64,000 nt of DNA from Paenibacillus odorifer (GTDB lineage Bacteria > Bacillota > Bacilli > Paenibacillales > Paenibacillaceae): positions 5,146,001 through 5,210,000 of the forward strand of contig NZ_CP009428.1 in NCBI RefSeq assembly GCF_000758725.1, written 5' to 3'. The translations under genes and the position numbers were made by a program. Of the stretch, positions 42,805-51,609 are shown one piece after another. The notes beneath the pieces were generated by a model, which was not told where the DNA came from, searched no databases, and saw nothing but the letters and a program-made list of their open reading frames with translations. Position 1 is the first letter of the stretch; every line of letters starts with the position of its first letter.

Positions 42805-43767
42805 TCATACCCCAATACCTTCTACTAATTGGCAGAGCCAGCGATTTAATGGTGCCGACACTCCAGATCGTTCTGCCATTTCTACAAGACTTCCATTGAT
42901 CCAACGAATTTCTGTGGTTCTTGAAGCAAGTACATCTGCCAGCATAGATGAAATATTGCCAGACGTTAACCGGCAAACCTGAAGGATGTTATCCCAAGCA
43001 TCCTTATCATAAGTAATTTCACAGAAATCATACACCATTGTTGCTTCTTCAAAAACTTCCTTCATTAATTGGAGGCGTTGCTCTGAAGACAGCAGCTCCC
43101 CATTTGGAATACGCCAAATCGCCGTGAGTGGATTAATAACGGCATTGATCAAGAGCTTCCGGTAAATCATGGTATCCACTTCATTCGACAAAAAGGCTGC
43201 GAATCCTGCCATTATGAGAACTTCTATTAAATTATTCGCTTTTAAATCATTATGTATGCTATGAGCTTGTCCATCCCCTGAGCTCCATTTTCCTATCCAC
43301 ACCTCCCCTGCTCCTGCATGAATGACCTCAGTTAATGATTTGCGCTTCGCAGCCTCCGTAGTCACAGCTACATATAAAGTGGCGTCCGGCAACAAGCCCC
43401 CCAACATCTCCATATGTCCTGTACCATTCTGAAAACATATCATATGTACTTGCTCTTCCTTAAGTAGGGATAGAAATTCAGGCAAATCATTATGTAGAGT
43501 ATTCTGTTTAACCGTCACCACGATCCAATCACTCGGCTCTTCCAGATAAGCACCAGCGAACTCCCCTATTGGCGCGGATACAAACTGATCTTCCGAAATT
43601 GTTATCGGCTCGTGTTCATCCTCGTAGGTAACCGTTAAGCCATCACGCCCTAATCGTTGGCATTGTTCTATCCCTCGGCACCACAGTCTCACATCATTCC
43701 CGGCTTGGATCAATCTCCCTGCCAGCAGCAGCCCGAGTGAACCTGCACCAATTATATCAATTTTCAT
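42805..43767 (-). CDS. panE: 2-dehydropantoate 2-reductase (ketopantoate reductase)
   Basis: NADPH-dependent reductase of the pantothenate pathway, about 320 residues, corresponding in neighbourhood to B. subtilis ylbQ. The N-terminal nucleotide loop is IDIIGAGSLGLLLAGRLIQAG; the central signature is VVTVKQNTLHN and CFQNGTGHMEML; the C-terminal ApbA domain has YRKLLINAVINPLTAIW. Some PanE/ApbA homologues reduce other 2-keto acids, so the substrate is inferred. ATG 43767. It lies downstream of rsfA beyond a terminator. Confidence 0.88.
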   Translation of the reverse strand: MKIDIIGAGSLGLLLAGRLIQAGNDVRLWCRGIEQCQRLGRDGLTVTYEDEHEPITISEDQFVSAPIGEFAGAYLEEPSDWIVVTVKQNTLHNDLPEFLSLLKEEQVHMICFQNGTGHMEMLGGLLPDATLYVAVTTEAAKRKSLTEVIHAGAGEVWIGKWSSGDGQAHSIHNDLKANNLIEVLIMAGFAAFLSNEVDTMIYRKLLINAVINPLTAIWRIPNGELLSSEQRLQLMKEVFEEATMVYDFCEITYDKDAWDNILQVCRLTSGNISSMLADVLASRTTEIRWINGSLVEMAERSGVSAPLNRWLCQLVEGIGV

Positions 43768-43811
43768 ATAACCCTCCTGCTGATCTTAAGCACAATTTTT
43801 CTAAGTATACC

Positions 43812-43854
43812 AAAAACCCCGCAAGTGGTGCTTAAAAAGCAGACCACTTGCGGG
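43812..43854 (-). terminator. Rho-independent terminator of rsfA
   Basis: On the minus strand CCCGCAAGTGGT pairs perfectly with ACCACTTGCGGG around a 13-nt loop, followed by GTTTTTGG. It starts 21 nt after the rsfA stop. Confidence 0.93.
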
Positions 43855-43874
43855 ATTGTTAGTTAACCTATCGT

Positions 43875-44525
43875 TTATTCAATGCGTTCTAAATTTCCGT
43901 TACCATCCATTTTGAAACGAGTCTTCATTTCTTCTTCTTCTTCATTTAAGAAAGCAAGCCTGCGAGCACGATCCATAATCTGAATTAAAGCTTTGTAATC
44001 ATCGTTGACTACCCGGTAGTCGCTTTGAGCAAGATTAACCTCTTTAGACAACCGCTCATTCTCAGATCGTAATTCTGTTAATTCATCTTCCTTCTCGCGC
44101 AGGTCTCTTTCCAGCATTTTCAGCTGACGTCCTGCTTCCTGAATCGTACCCTTCCATTGCCTTAAGAAACGAATGACCGCATCGATGGATAATGTGTTTT
44201 CACTTAATCCCTCACCGCGTCCAAATTCCTCATCGACATCACCCAGAATCAGACCAGCTACTTGCGCTCCTCTTACTGACGGCTGCTTTTTCAGGTAGCT
44301 ACGCTTTTGACGCTGCCCTTTAGCAATACCGATTGCACCTTCATAACTTTTCCGAACACAACTGTTCCAGCGGAATCCGCAAGCGGCCGAAGTTCTGCCG
44401 ATTTTTTCACCCACCTCTTCAAAAGCGGCAAGCTGTGTGCTGCCCTCCCGAATGTGTCGCAAAGTTACTTCTGCCAATATTAGATCATCTTCTGCACTCC
44501 AAGCGTCCTGTCTAACGGCTGTCAT
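43875..44525 (-). CDS. rsfA: RsfA-family prespore-specific transcriptional regulator
   Basis: About 216 residues. The N-terminal Myb/SANT-like DNA-binding domain (RQDAWSAEDDLILAEVTLRHIREGSTQLAAFEEVGEKIGRT, continuing to AACGFRWNSCVRKSY) is characteristic of RsfA/YlbO. A coiled coil fills about residues 125-175 (QLKMLERDLREKEDELTELRSENERLS). In B. subtilis RsfA is a forespore regulator that modulates sigma-F-dependent genes. ATG 44525 has AGGAGG upstream. A perfect 7-bp inverted repeat (CCGGCAG/CTGCCGG, 44571-44586) lies 45 bp upstream and may be an operator. Confidence 0.88.
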   Translation of the reverse strand: MTAVRQDAWSAEDDLILAEVTLRHIREGSTQLAAFEEVGEKIGRTSAACGFRWNSCVRKSYEGAIGIAKGQRQKRSYLKKQPSVRGAQVAGLILGDVDEEFGRGEGLSENTLSIDAVIRFLRQWKGTIQEAGRQLKMLERDLREKEDELTELRSENERLSKEVNLAQSDYRVVNDDYKALIQIMDRARRLAFLNEEEEEMKTRFKMDGNGNLERIE

Positions 44526-44570
44526 AAAGCCAAACCTCCTAACAACGTCATGAAATAACCATCTCCATAA

Positions 44571-44586
44571 CCGGCAGTTCTGCCGG
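44571..44586. promoter_or_regulatory. Inverted repeat upstream of rsfA
   Basis: CCGGCAG-TT-CTGCCGG is a perfect palindrome with a 2-bp spacer, 46 bp upstream of rsfA in a 345-bp divergent gap with no gene. It could be an operator, perhaps autoregulatory; no regulator is assigned. Confidence 0.4.
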
Positions 44587-44793
44587 GTAGTGAATAGGGA
44601 TAAAAGCTGCTTACTCCATTTCTATGCTTCTCATAGAGTTCATAGAATCTATTTGATACTAATTTGTATTTCCATTATCTGCGTACATCATACGCATAAA
44701 ACTATAAATTCTCTTTTTTAAAGCGCTAATCACTCAGGTCAATTATAAAAATCACATTTTTTGAAGATTAGTGCATTTTTTTCAATGAATTCG

Positions 44794-44822
44794 TTTACAC
44801 ATAATTATGTTGAGGGTATAAT
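44794..44822 (+). promoter_or_regulatory. Sigma-A promoter of the DUF2626 gene
   Basis: TTTACA (44794-44799) and TATAAT (44817-44822) are separated by exactly 17 bp. The start codon is about 48 bp downstream. Confidence 0.8.
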
Positions 44823-44870
44823 AAATCGAAGGAATATTCGTGAGATACATACTGGAAGGGGGACTCTCTC

Positions 44871-45107
44871 TTGGACCGCATGTTTCGGGTATTAGGTTTT
44901 TTCACATTAGCTATTGGATTGATGGCTTTCGCCGGAGGTCTAACAGAAATGGCCTTGCTTTTCTTTTTGCAAACAGCATTTTTCGTAATACTTGGCTATA
45001 TGAAATTTACTGAAAAAACTTATGTTCTTCTCTTCTGGGCATACATGATTCTGACTTTCACCGGATTTAGTTATTGGACGATCTTTCAAATGGGTCTTCC
45101 ACTATAA
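44871..45107 (+). CDS. DUF2626 family membrane protein
   Basis: A 78-residue protein with three hydrophobic segments (about residues 5-22, 26-43 and 50-72) separated by the short charged loop KFTEKTY. It matches the DUF2626 (YqgY-like) family from memory; no function is known. The start is TTG 44871 with AAGGGGG 8 nt upstream; an ATG at 44880 is the alternative. It is monocistronic, with its own sigma-A promoter and terminator. Confidence 0.78.
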   Translation: MDRMFRVLGFFTLAIGLMAFAGGLTEMALLFFLQTAFFVILGYMKFTEKTYVLLFWAYMILTFTGFSYWTIFQMGLPL

Positions 45108-45127
45108 ATTGCAGTACTCTTTTAGAG

Positions 45128-45169
45128 CGGATGAGGTCCTTATCTTATAAGGATCACTTCCGTTTTTTT
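45128..45169 (+). terminator. Rho-independent terminator of the DUF2626 gene
   Basis: CGGA...TCCTTAT faces ATAAGGA...TCCG, followed by a T7 run, 20 nt after the stop codon. Confidence 0.85.
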
Positions 45170-45244
45170 GTTTGTATGCTATTTTAGAAGGGTTAAACAT
45201 ATTATTAGTACATACATATATCATTTCAAAAAAAAGGTGGTGGT

Positions 45245-46375
45245 GTGGTGCGCTCCCGCAATTTACAAAGCCGCATGATTGCAACCATACTAATTCTCTT
45301 CTGCTGTACTTTGTTTCCGTTACAACCTGTGAAGTATTTGTCTGCCGATCCTAGCGGTGATTTTTTCAACTCTGCTATACCAGATAATGAAGAAACCCGT
45401 AAACTACTTGAACAGACCTTGTCTTCTGCAGAAATTGAACGTGAAATCATCAAGATTACAGCCGAACAAAAAGCGCTTGAACAAAAGGTAGAAAGCTTGA
45501 ACAGACAAGCTACCCAGAAAAAAACAGCCATTGCGGACCAACAGGAACGGGCAGGTGCAGTTGTGCGTTCTTATTATATGGGGGATAGAGATAATCTTCT
45601 GGTCGCGTTTTTTTCAGCAAAAAGTATCAGCAGATTCCTGGCTCTGTTCGATTATTATGAGATTATTATTGGGAATGACCGCGATATTCTCTCACAATAT
45701 GAAGAACAATATAAGGATTTGAAGGATACCATTCAGACTGCGAAGCGAAACTCGGAAGAGCTCGCCCGGCTGCGCACGGCTCTGGAGGAACAGCAAGTTC
45801 GGGTAAACGCGCTCAACAAGGAAATTGAGGGTGGGATTAAAAATAGCAGCGATCCTGAAAATATGAGTACTCTACTTAAAGAATTCACATTATATTGGGA
45901 GAATATCGGCCTGCACGAGGTAAAAACATATTTCAAGGCGTTATCCTCCGCAATGAATAAACTACCACAGTTTGTTCAGAATCGAGAGGGTGTACTGACT
46001 CGAAAGGGAATGACTTATGAGCTAAACCTGAAGGAAGAGGATTTGAATGAATTTTTGCAATCACAGAATTCGCTGTTTAAAGACTTCGCCTTTCATTTCA
46101 ATGACGGTTCAATTACTGCCACTGGAAAAAGCGGAGCGCTAGCTCTTTCACTGACCGGTCACTACACCATTCAGGAAGAACCGATCAACGGCCTTATATT
46201 CCAAGTCGATCATATTGTATTTAATGGTCTTGAATTGCCTGACACGACAAGAAAAACGTTGGAAGAAGAATTTGACTTAGGCTTTTATCCTGGAAAAATA
46301 GTATCTTTCCTTCGTGCCACGGCAGTAGATAGCCAAGAGGGCGTCTTGCATGTTAAGCTTTCCATTTCATTTTAG
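45245..46375 (+). CDS. Secreted coiled-coil protein with PcsB/CwlO-like N-terminal half
   Basis: A protein of about 376 residues whose function is not known. It has a signal peptide or N-terminal anchor (residues 10-35, MIATILILFCCTLFPLQ). A long coiled coil follows at about 48-105 (EREIIKITAEQKALEQKVESLN), then a block resembling PcsB/CwlO coiled-coil proteins (RAGAVVRSYYMGDRDNLLVAFFSA and a second helix pair to about 205). The C-terminal 150 residues are different: alternating strands (DFAFHFNDGSITATGKSGALALSLTGHY, EFDLGFYPGKIVSFLRATAV) reminiscent of lipid-binding DUF2140/YpmS-like domains. No NlpC/P60 or LytM catalytic domain is present. GTG 45245 or 45248 follows AAGGTGG. Its end overlaps the convergent solute-binding gene by 9 bp. 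Confidence 0.7.
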   Translation: MVRSRNLQSRMIATILILFCCTLFPLQPVKYLSADPSGDFFNSAIPDNEETRKLLEQTLSSAEIEREIIKITAEQKALEQKVESLNRQATQKKTAIADQQERAGAVVRSYYMGDRDNLLVAFFSAKSISRFLALFDYYEIIIGNDRDILSQYEEQYKDLKDTIQTAKRNSEELARLRTALEEQQVRVNALNKEIEGGIKNSSDPENMSTLLKEFTLYWENIGLHEVKTYFKALSSAMNKLPQFVQNREGVLTRKGMTYELNLKEEDLNEFLQSQNSLFKDFAFHFNDGSITATGKSGALALSLTGHYTIQEEPINGLIFQVDHIVFNGLELPDTTRKTLEEEFDLGFYPGKIVSFLRATAVDSQEGVLHVKLSISF

Positions 46376-47593
46376 ACCTTCTTTTAGATATTCTTTGTAG
46401 CCTTCCGCATCTATCTGCCCTGTTAATAGTAATGATACAGCTTCAACAACCTTACTCCAGCCGCCCTGTGACTCATCCTCCGGGGCGGTTTCTTCTGTCA
46501 GCAATAGCTCAACATCGAAAGGAAGTTTGTATTTAAAAGCATGCTCCGAACGATAAAGAACATCAAGCGCCGGCAAGCTCCCCGTATTCTCCAACCATTC
46601 CAGCTGAGCATCCTCTGAGGTGATAAAAGTCAGCCAATTCACAGCTTCCTTTGGACTTTGAGATTGAGCTGGAAGGGCAAAAGATCGACTGTAACAGGAT
46701 TCAAACCCACCTCCGTTATTGGCAGTCAGCGCCGGAACAGCAGCAAGGGATGAATTACCATGCTTCTGCCACTCGGATAACGGTAAAGAAGCAACCGCGA
46801 CACTACCTCCTTGTAGCATATCCCAGACATCTTTATTGTAGCGGCTGGTGAGATAAAAATAACTGCGGGCGTTCTGAGTCCAATTCAACACTTCTTGGTT
46901 ATCTGCTAACAAGCTGCTATTCATGCTCTCCATTACCGCTGACAATCCATAAGGATTACGGGTATCCATCGCGAGTAAATATTTTCCTTGCTCTTTAAGC
47001 ACATTCTGAAGCAGGATATTCCACTCTTCGAGGCTTTTGGGTAATGCATTAAAACCCAGCTCCGCCAGCCGTTGTGGGGAATAAACGAGCACGTAAGGAT
47101 CTATATCTAACGGGACTCCCCAATTATATCCATTCCACTGCATCAAGGGGATCAACTGTGTTAACGGTGCACTCCCCGGAACGCTCTGATACACATCCAT
47201 CGGCAATAAATATCCACGTGTGGCCCAGTCCAGTATGCTTCGTCCATCTGCCATGACTATATCCGGGCTGTCCCCGATCGTTAAATCATGCTTCAATACC
47301 TCATCGGCATCCTCAATATCCACATTGCTTAAAATAACCTTTACTCCACTTTCTAAGGTATAACGGTTGCTAAGGAGCTCCAGTTCACTAAATTCTTCGC
47401 TATTTAACGATACTCTTATATGTAAGCTATCTATAGTTCCCTCATCTCCGGAAGAGGGATTGGTCGACTGACTTTGCGGTCTTTTCATAGGACGTGGATC
47501 GTTACTGGTACTCAATTCCATACTAGGCGACAGGCTTGTCAGCGATAGTAGTAAAATTGCAAAAAGCAGCCAATAATTTTTGCGTTTCAGCAC
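46367..47593 (-). CDS. Extracellular solute-binding protein (family 1), no permease nearby
   Basis: About 408 residues of the ABC sugar-binding (SBP_bac_1) type. The N-terminal hydrophobic signal (WLLFAILLLSLTSLSPS) has no lipobox cysteine, so the protein is predicted to be secreted or anchored by an uncleaved helix. Family blocks: LSNRYTLESGVKVILSNV, DSPDIVMADGRSILDWATRGYLLPMD, QWNGYNWGVPLDIDPYVLVYSPQRL and EAVNWLTFITSEDAQLEWLENTG. Neither permease nor ATPase genes are adjacent, so the transport partner and ligand are unknown. It starts with GTG 47593 behind GGTGGGAAATC. Its 3' end overlaps the coiled-coil gene. Confidence 0.82.
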   Translation of the reverse strand: MLKRKNYWLLFAILLLSLTSLSPSMELSTSNDPRPMKRPQSQSTNPSSGDEGTIDSLHIRVSLNSEEFSELELLSNRYTLESGVKVILSNVDIEDADEVLKHDLTIGDSPDIVMADGRSILDWATRGYLLPMDVYQSVPGSAPLTQLIPLMQWNGYNWGVPLDIDPYVLVYSPQRLAELGFNALPKSLEEWNILLQNVLKEQGKYLLAMDTRNPYGLSAVMESMNSSLLADNQEVLNWTQNARSYFYLTSRYNKDVWDMLQGGSVAVASLPLSEWQKHGNSSLAAVPALTANNGGGFESCYSRSFALPAQSQSPKEAVNWLTFITSEDAQLEWLENTGSLPALDVLYRSEHAFKYKLPFDVELLLTEETAPEDESQGGWSKVVEAVSLLLTGQIDAEGYKEYLKEGLK

Positions 47594-47749
47594 GATTTCC
47601 CACCTTCCCTTTTGATTGGTCTCCCCTATTTTACCAAACCCTCCGGTGCTTGTCTTTAGTTTGTGAAACCGTTCTCTTTCTATTATATGGGTGAAACGCT
47701 CTAAGAACCATAACCTCCTAAATTCCTCTGCCGTTTCTGGGCGGGCAGG

Positions 47750-47780
47750 AAAAAGCCGGGAGTGTTTGCTTCTCCCGGCT
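47750..47780 (-). terminator. Rho-independent terminator of the phoH-like gene
   Basis: On the minus strand AGCCGGGAG pairs with CTCCCGGCT around a 9-nt loop, then T5. It begins 21 nt after the stop. Confidence 0.92.
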
Positions 47781-47801
47781 GAAAATTGGATTCATGAACG
47801 G

Positions 47802-49133
47802 CTAGAGTAGATCCGCGGCCAATTGCGCCAAGCGGGAACGTTCACCTTTTTCCAAAGTAATATGTCCGCTAATCCCTTGCTGCTTAAACTTCTCGACGAT
47901 ATAGCTCAGTCCGTTGCTCGCAGCATCCAGATATGGATGATCGATTTGCTCCGGATCGCCCATTAGAATGACTTTACTTCCTTCTCCCGCTCTGGAGACA
48001 ATGGTCTTCACCTCATGACGGGAAAGGTTCTGCGCCTCATCAATAATAATGAACTGTGATGGGATTGAACGGCCGCGAATATAGGTTAAGGCTTCTACCT
48101 GTATACTGCCTAACCCCATTAAGATTTTATCGATATCGCCAGCTTTTTTGGTATCGAACAGGAATTCCAGATTATCATAAATAGGCTGCATCCAGGGTCT
48201 AAGCTTCTCATCCTTCTCACCGGGCAAGTAACCAATGTCCTTACCCATAGGAACAACCGGACGGGCGATAAGCAATTTTTTGTATTTATGTTCATCCTCC
48301 ACTTTGAATAGTCCGGCTGCAAGCGCCAATAACGTCTTCCCTGTCCCAGCCTTACCCGTGATCGTTACGAGTGGGATTTCATCATTTAGCAGCAGCTCCA
48401 GTGCCATTCGTTGTTGAGCATTACGGGCGCTAATCCCCCAAACCGAATCATTGCCCAGATAGAGTGGCTCCAGACGTGTGGCATCACTATTCACTTTGAG
48501 AAGAGCTGATTTGCCAGTGCCAATCTCATCCTTGAGAATCACAAATTCATGAGGGTACAACGGATACGACAACGCGAGCTGTTTTACCGTCAGAGAGCGG
48601 TGACTATAATATTCATCAATCAATGCGGGATGCACCTGCAGAGATTGGTAACCAGTGTATAGTTCATTTAAGTCTCCAGTACGATCTGACAAATAATCCT
48701 CTGGCGTAATTCCAAGTACATCCGCTTTAATACGAACCAGTACATCCTTGCTCACAAGCACAACGGGACGCGGATCAGGCTTCTCATTCTCTTCATTCAA
48801 ATAATTGAGCGCAACAGCCAAAATCCGATTGTCGTTAGACACCTCACCAAACATTTCCTGTACCTTCACAAAACTGCGATGGTTAAGTTCTACCTTCAGC
48901 TTGCCTCCATGCTCCAGTTCCACACCACTATGCAAATGACCTAGTTCCCGGAGTCCATCAAGCAATCGGGATACCGTACGGGCATTCCGACCGATTTCGT
49001 CAGCATTGCGCTTCTTGGAGTCGATTTCTTCCAGCACAACGGCCGGAATAACCACCTCATGCTCCTTGAAAGAGAAAATTGAATTGGGGTCGTGCAAAAG
49101 CACGTTGGTATCTAGCACAAATATCTTGTTCAT
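47802..49133 (-). CDS. ylaK: PIN-PhoH fusion protein (PhoH2, YlaK-like)
   Basis: About 443 residues joining an N-terminal PIN ribonuclease domain (FVLDTNVLLHDPNSI; acidic residues in VVLEEIDSKKRN and DNRILAVAL) to a C-terminal PhoH ATPase. Walker A is ITGKAGTGKTLLALAAG and Walker B FIIIDEAQNLS, with ILMGDPEQIDHPY after it. Published PhoH2 proteins are RNA-unwinding, RNA-cleaving enzymes, often compared with toxin-antitoxin components; no antitoxin gene is adjacent. ATG 49133 has GGAGGGGA upstream. It is divergent from the YhcN/YlaJ lipoprotein gene, in a neighbourhood like B. subtilis ylaG-ylaK. Confidence 0.9.
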   Translation of the reverse strand: MNKIFVLDTNVLLHDPNSIFSFKEHEVVIPAVVLEEIDSKKRNADEIGRNARTVSRLLDGLRELGHLHSGVELEHGGKLKVELNHRSFVKVQEMFGEVSNDNRILAVALNYLNEENEKPDPRPVVLVSKDVLVRIKADVLGITPEDYLSDRTGDLNELYTGYQSLQVHPALIDEYYSHRSLTVKQLALSYPLYPHEFVILKDEIGTGKSALLKVNSDATRLEPLYLGNDSVWGISARNAQQRMALELLLNDEIPLVTITGKAGTGKTLLALAAGLFKVEDEHKYKKLLIARPVVPMGKDIGYLPGEKDEKLRPWMQPIYDNLEFLFDTKKAGDIDKILMGLGSIQVEALTYIRGRSIPSQFIIIDEAQNLSRHEVKTIVSRAGEGSKVILMGDPEQIDHPYLDAASNGLSYIVEKFKQQGISGHITLEKGERSRLAQLAADLL

Positions 49134-49240
49134 ATTATCCCCTCCACAGCGCCTGGTTTGATTGATCATACATAACTCTTTCCGCCAAGGGAAAAGATAA
49201 GGTACAGAAACGATTCATTGGCTGAAAGGAGTAATCACAT

Positions 49241-49816
49241 ATGAGAAAATCAATATGTCTGTTGCTGGTACTGCTGCTACTGACAAGCTGCGGTATCGCT
49301 AATAAAAAGACATCACCCTCTCCTCAGAATAAACAATCTGCGAATGCTGTAAAGGGTACGGGGAACCATGAGGTTCGGCAATTGTCCAATGATGGTGCGA
49401 CTAATCCTAAAGCCACCTCAAAAGCTGGTCAAGCCGTCAATGTTAATGGAGAAAATGAAATTGCACTTAAGGATCATTTTGAACAGTTGGCCAAAAGAGT
49501 TCCCGGTGTAAATGGCGCACACTGTGTAGTCATGAACAAAGTTGCCATTGTTGGTCTTGATGTAGAAGGTTCTCTAGGCCGCTCACGTGTAGGAAGCATC
49601 AAATATTCTGTAGCAGAAGCTATCCGCAAAGACCCAAGAAGTGTACGGGCGCTTGTCACAGCGGATATGGATCTCTCCAGCAGATTAGCGGAAATGAGCC
49701 GCCATATCTCCAAGGGACATCCGATTTCCGGATTCTCATCCGAGCTGGCTGATATTATCGGACGAATCATGCCACAGCTGCCAGAGGATACCAAGCCGCA
49801 AAGAAATGCACAGTAG
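49241..49816 (+). CDS. YhcN/YlaJ-family sporulation lipoprotein
   Basis: About 191 residues. Lipoprotein signal MRKSICLLLVLLLL with lipobox LTSC (Cys at 17). A low-complexity N/K/S/T region (about 20-70) leads to the YhcN/YlaJ domain (DHFEQLAKRVPGVNGAHCVVMNKVAIVGLDV; ALVTADMDLSSRLAEMSRHI). Members are spore-membrane or cortex-associated lipoproteins made in the forespore; some affect germination. ATG 49241 has AAAGGAG upstream. It ends at a shared bidirectional terminator. Confidence 0.87.
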   Translation: MRKSICLLLVLLLLTSCGIANKKTSPSPQNKQSANAVKGTGNHEVRQLSNDGATNPKATSKAGQAVNVNGENEIALKDHFEQLAKRVPGVNGAHCVVMNKVAIVGLDVEGSLGRSRVGSIKYSVAEAIRKDPRSVRALVTADMDLSSRLAEMSRHISKGHPISGFSSELADIIGRIMPQLPEDTKPQRNAQ

Positions 49817-49848
49817 TGGATAAAGGAAAAAAGAAGTCCTTAGAATTC

Positions 49849-49884
49849 AAAAAAAGCCCAGTGATATTTTCACTAGGCTTTTTT
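49849..49884. terminator. Bidirectional terminator between convergent genes
   Basis: AAAAAAAGCC(C)AGTGA faces TCACTAGGCTTTTTT, giving a T-run in both directions. It overlaps the last codons of the PPOX gene on the minus strand and follows the YhcN/YlaJ gene on the plus strand. Confidence 0.88.
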
Positions 49885-50325
49885 CATGGCAGCAAATACT
49901 TGTCCGTCCAACTTCTCAGCGGCACGTCCATCATAAACTTTCGCATATCTTGGGGCGGAGTCAAGCTGCGCGCCGTAAAAAAGCGCGTTGCGGACCGCTT
50001 TAATTTCAACATCAAAACAGCACATCTTAAAGGGAACATCCTCTAGCGGGTCCTGCCTTACAGCAGCACTACCGTTAATGGCATAGACAGTTCCTTCACC
50101 AAACACAGTTATAGTTATTAATGGATTAACCTTCATATTATTCACAAGTCTTGAACGATGATCAATAGCCAAACGCACAGTACTAGGACTAACAGCATAA
50201 AGCCACGAAATAGCTGTGGATGTAGGACCGCCTGTCTCCGCATCAACTGTGTTTAGAAGAACAAAGGTTTCCGATTGCAGCATCGATAGCAAAGTTTCAT
50301 TCAGCTGAGCAACGGCTTCGGACAT
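49873..50325 (-). CDS. Pyridoxamine 5'-phosphate oxidase-family protein
   Basis: A split-barrel flavin-binding-fold protein of about 150 residues. Family features: ETFVLLNTVDAETGGPTSTA in the first strands, VRLAIDHRSRLVNNMKVNPLITITVFG, and GSAAVRQDPLEDVPFKM. Members include FMN-dependent reductases, haem-degradation enzymes and unknowns; substrate and cofactor cannot be assigned. ATG 50325 lies about 100 bp downstream of the LCP gene, so it may be in its transcript. It ends in a bidirectional terminator. Confidence 0.8.
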   Translation of the reverse strand: MSEAVAQLNETLLSMLQSETFVLLNTVDAETGGPTSTAISWLYAVSPSTVRLAIDHRSRLVNNMKVNPLITITVFGEGTVYAINGSAAVRQDPLEDVPFKMCCFDVEIKAVRNALFYGAQLDSAPRYAKVYDGRAAEKLDGQVFAAMKKA

Positions 50326-50426
50326 AAGTACTGGCCCCCTATGCGACGTTAATTCATTCGATTTATTATATTATAGCACAGGCTGAAACTTGCATTCAAT
50401 TTTAGCTATGGAAGATATTAAGGTCC

Positions 50427-51527
50427 TCAAGGCGCCTCAGCAGTTGTCGAATCAGCTCCAGTGGAAATTCCTGCAATTCGATCCTGCAAGCTTTTCTTAG
50501 CGGCCTCCAACTCCTCATCATTAATATATACATATGGACTTCGCCACGTACCAGTAACCGGCTTGAATTCGATATTCTCTTTGGAAATCTTCCAATACGT
50601 CGCAATCATATCTTTGATTTGCGAATTTTCGATATCTGTCTTCATGTTACTGTCCACTGCATCAAGCACCTTGCCGATTTTCAATACGCCACCAAGCGAT
50701 TGCATCTGATCCACCAGACTGTTCAGGACTTCGTTCTGGCGTTTGTTGCGATCAAAATCATCTGAAGCGTTAGTCTTAGGCTTGCAATTGGATTTACGAT
50801 ACCGCACATAGTCCAATGCATTTTTTCCATCCAGCTCTGCCGGACCCTTTTTCAGATTGATATTCGTGCCGTCCACAGTGTCTGTATAACACATATTTTC
50901 ACTAATATTTACTTCGACTCCCCCAAGCTCGTCCACCACATCCCGGAAGCCCTGAAAATCAAGAATCGTTGTATAATCTACATCAATGTCCAAATACTTA
51001 CCCATCATCGTCTTCATCTCGTCTTCAGCCAGTAGACCGGAGGATTTCTCCTTACCCTTGAAGCGAGCATAAAATTCATTAATCTTCGTTTTCTTATAGC
51101 CGCTTAGCTCCACATAGGTATCACGAGGAAGCGAAACAATAGTCGCTGATTTGGTCTTAGGATTAAGTGCTGCAACCATGATTACGTCAGTCAAATAAGA
51201 CTCGTGTTTAGGTCTGTTATCCGTTCCCAGTATAAGCATCGTCAGTGGCTTTTCTGAAGCGGATTGCCCTGGAGCAACCGTACCCTCAACCCCTGCATTA
51301 AATACGCCATGCTCAAGCTTCCAATACAGATAACCGCCATAACCCAGCACGCCGAGGATCGCAATAATTAGCAAAGTTAACAATACTCTAACTAATCTGC
51401 CAAAAAAACCTCTCTTTTTCACTTTCTTTTTCGTTTTTTTCTTAGAAACACCCTTCACAGGCTGTTTTCTATTAGTAGGTTGTTGCCCGTTTGCTCTTGG
51501 AGGTAAACCGCTGTTTCTTGTACTCAT
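50427..51527 (-). CDS. LytR-CpsA-Psr (LCP) family wall-polymer ligase
   Basis: About 366 residues. A basic cytoplasmic tail (residues 20-42, many K/R) precedes one membrane helix (VRVLLTLLIIAILGVLGYGGYLYW). The extracellular LCP domain has MLILGTDNRPKHESYLTDVIMVAALNP, SLPRDTYVELSGY, KINEFYARF and LDYVRYRKSN. LCP enzymes move undecaprenyl-linked anionic polymers (teichoic acid or capsule) onto peptidoglycan. Which polymer is unknown. ATG 51527. It lies between ylaH and the PPOX gene. Confidence 0.9.
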   Translation of the reverse strand: MSTRNSGLPPRANGQQPTNRKQPVKGVSKKKTKKKVKKRGFFGRLVRVLLTLLIIAILGVLGYGGYLYWKLEHGVFNAGVEGTVAPGQSASEKPLTMLILGTDNRPKHESYLTDVIMVAALNPKTKSATIVSLPRDTYVELSGYKKTKINEFYARFKGKEKSSGLLAEDEMKTMMGKYLDIDVDYTTILDFQGFRDVVDELGGVEVNISENMCYTDTVDGTNINLKKGPAELDGKNALDYVRYRKSNCKPKTNASDDFDRNKRQNEVLNSLVDQMQSLGGVLKIGKVLDAVDSNMKTDIENSQIKDMIATYWKISKENIEFKPVTGTWRSPYVYINDEELEAAKKSLQDRIAGISTGADSTTAEAP

Positions 51528-51609
51528 AATAGAATAAAGTCCTTTTCATTTCATTTAGAATTAGAATTGCTACATTAATTAGACGATCCTTAAGGTACAA
51601 AAGTTGCGA

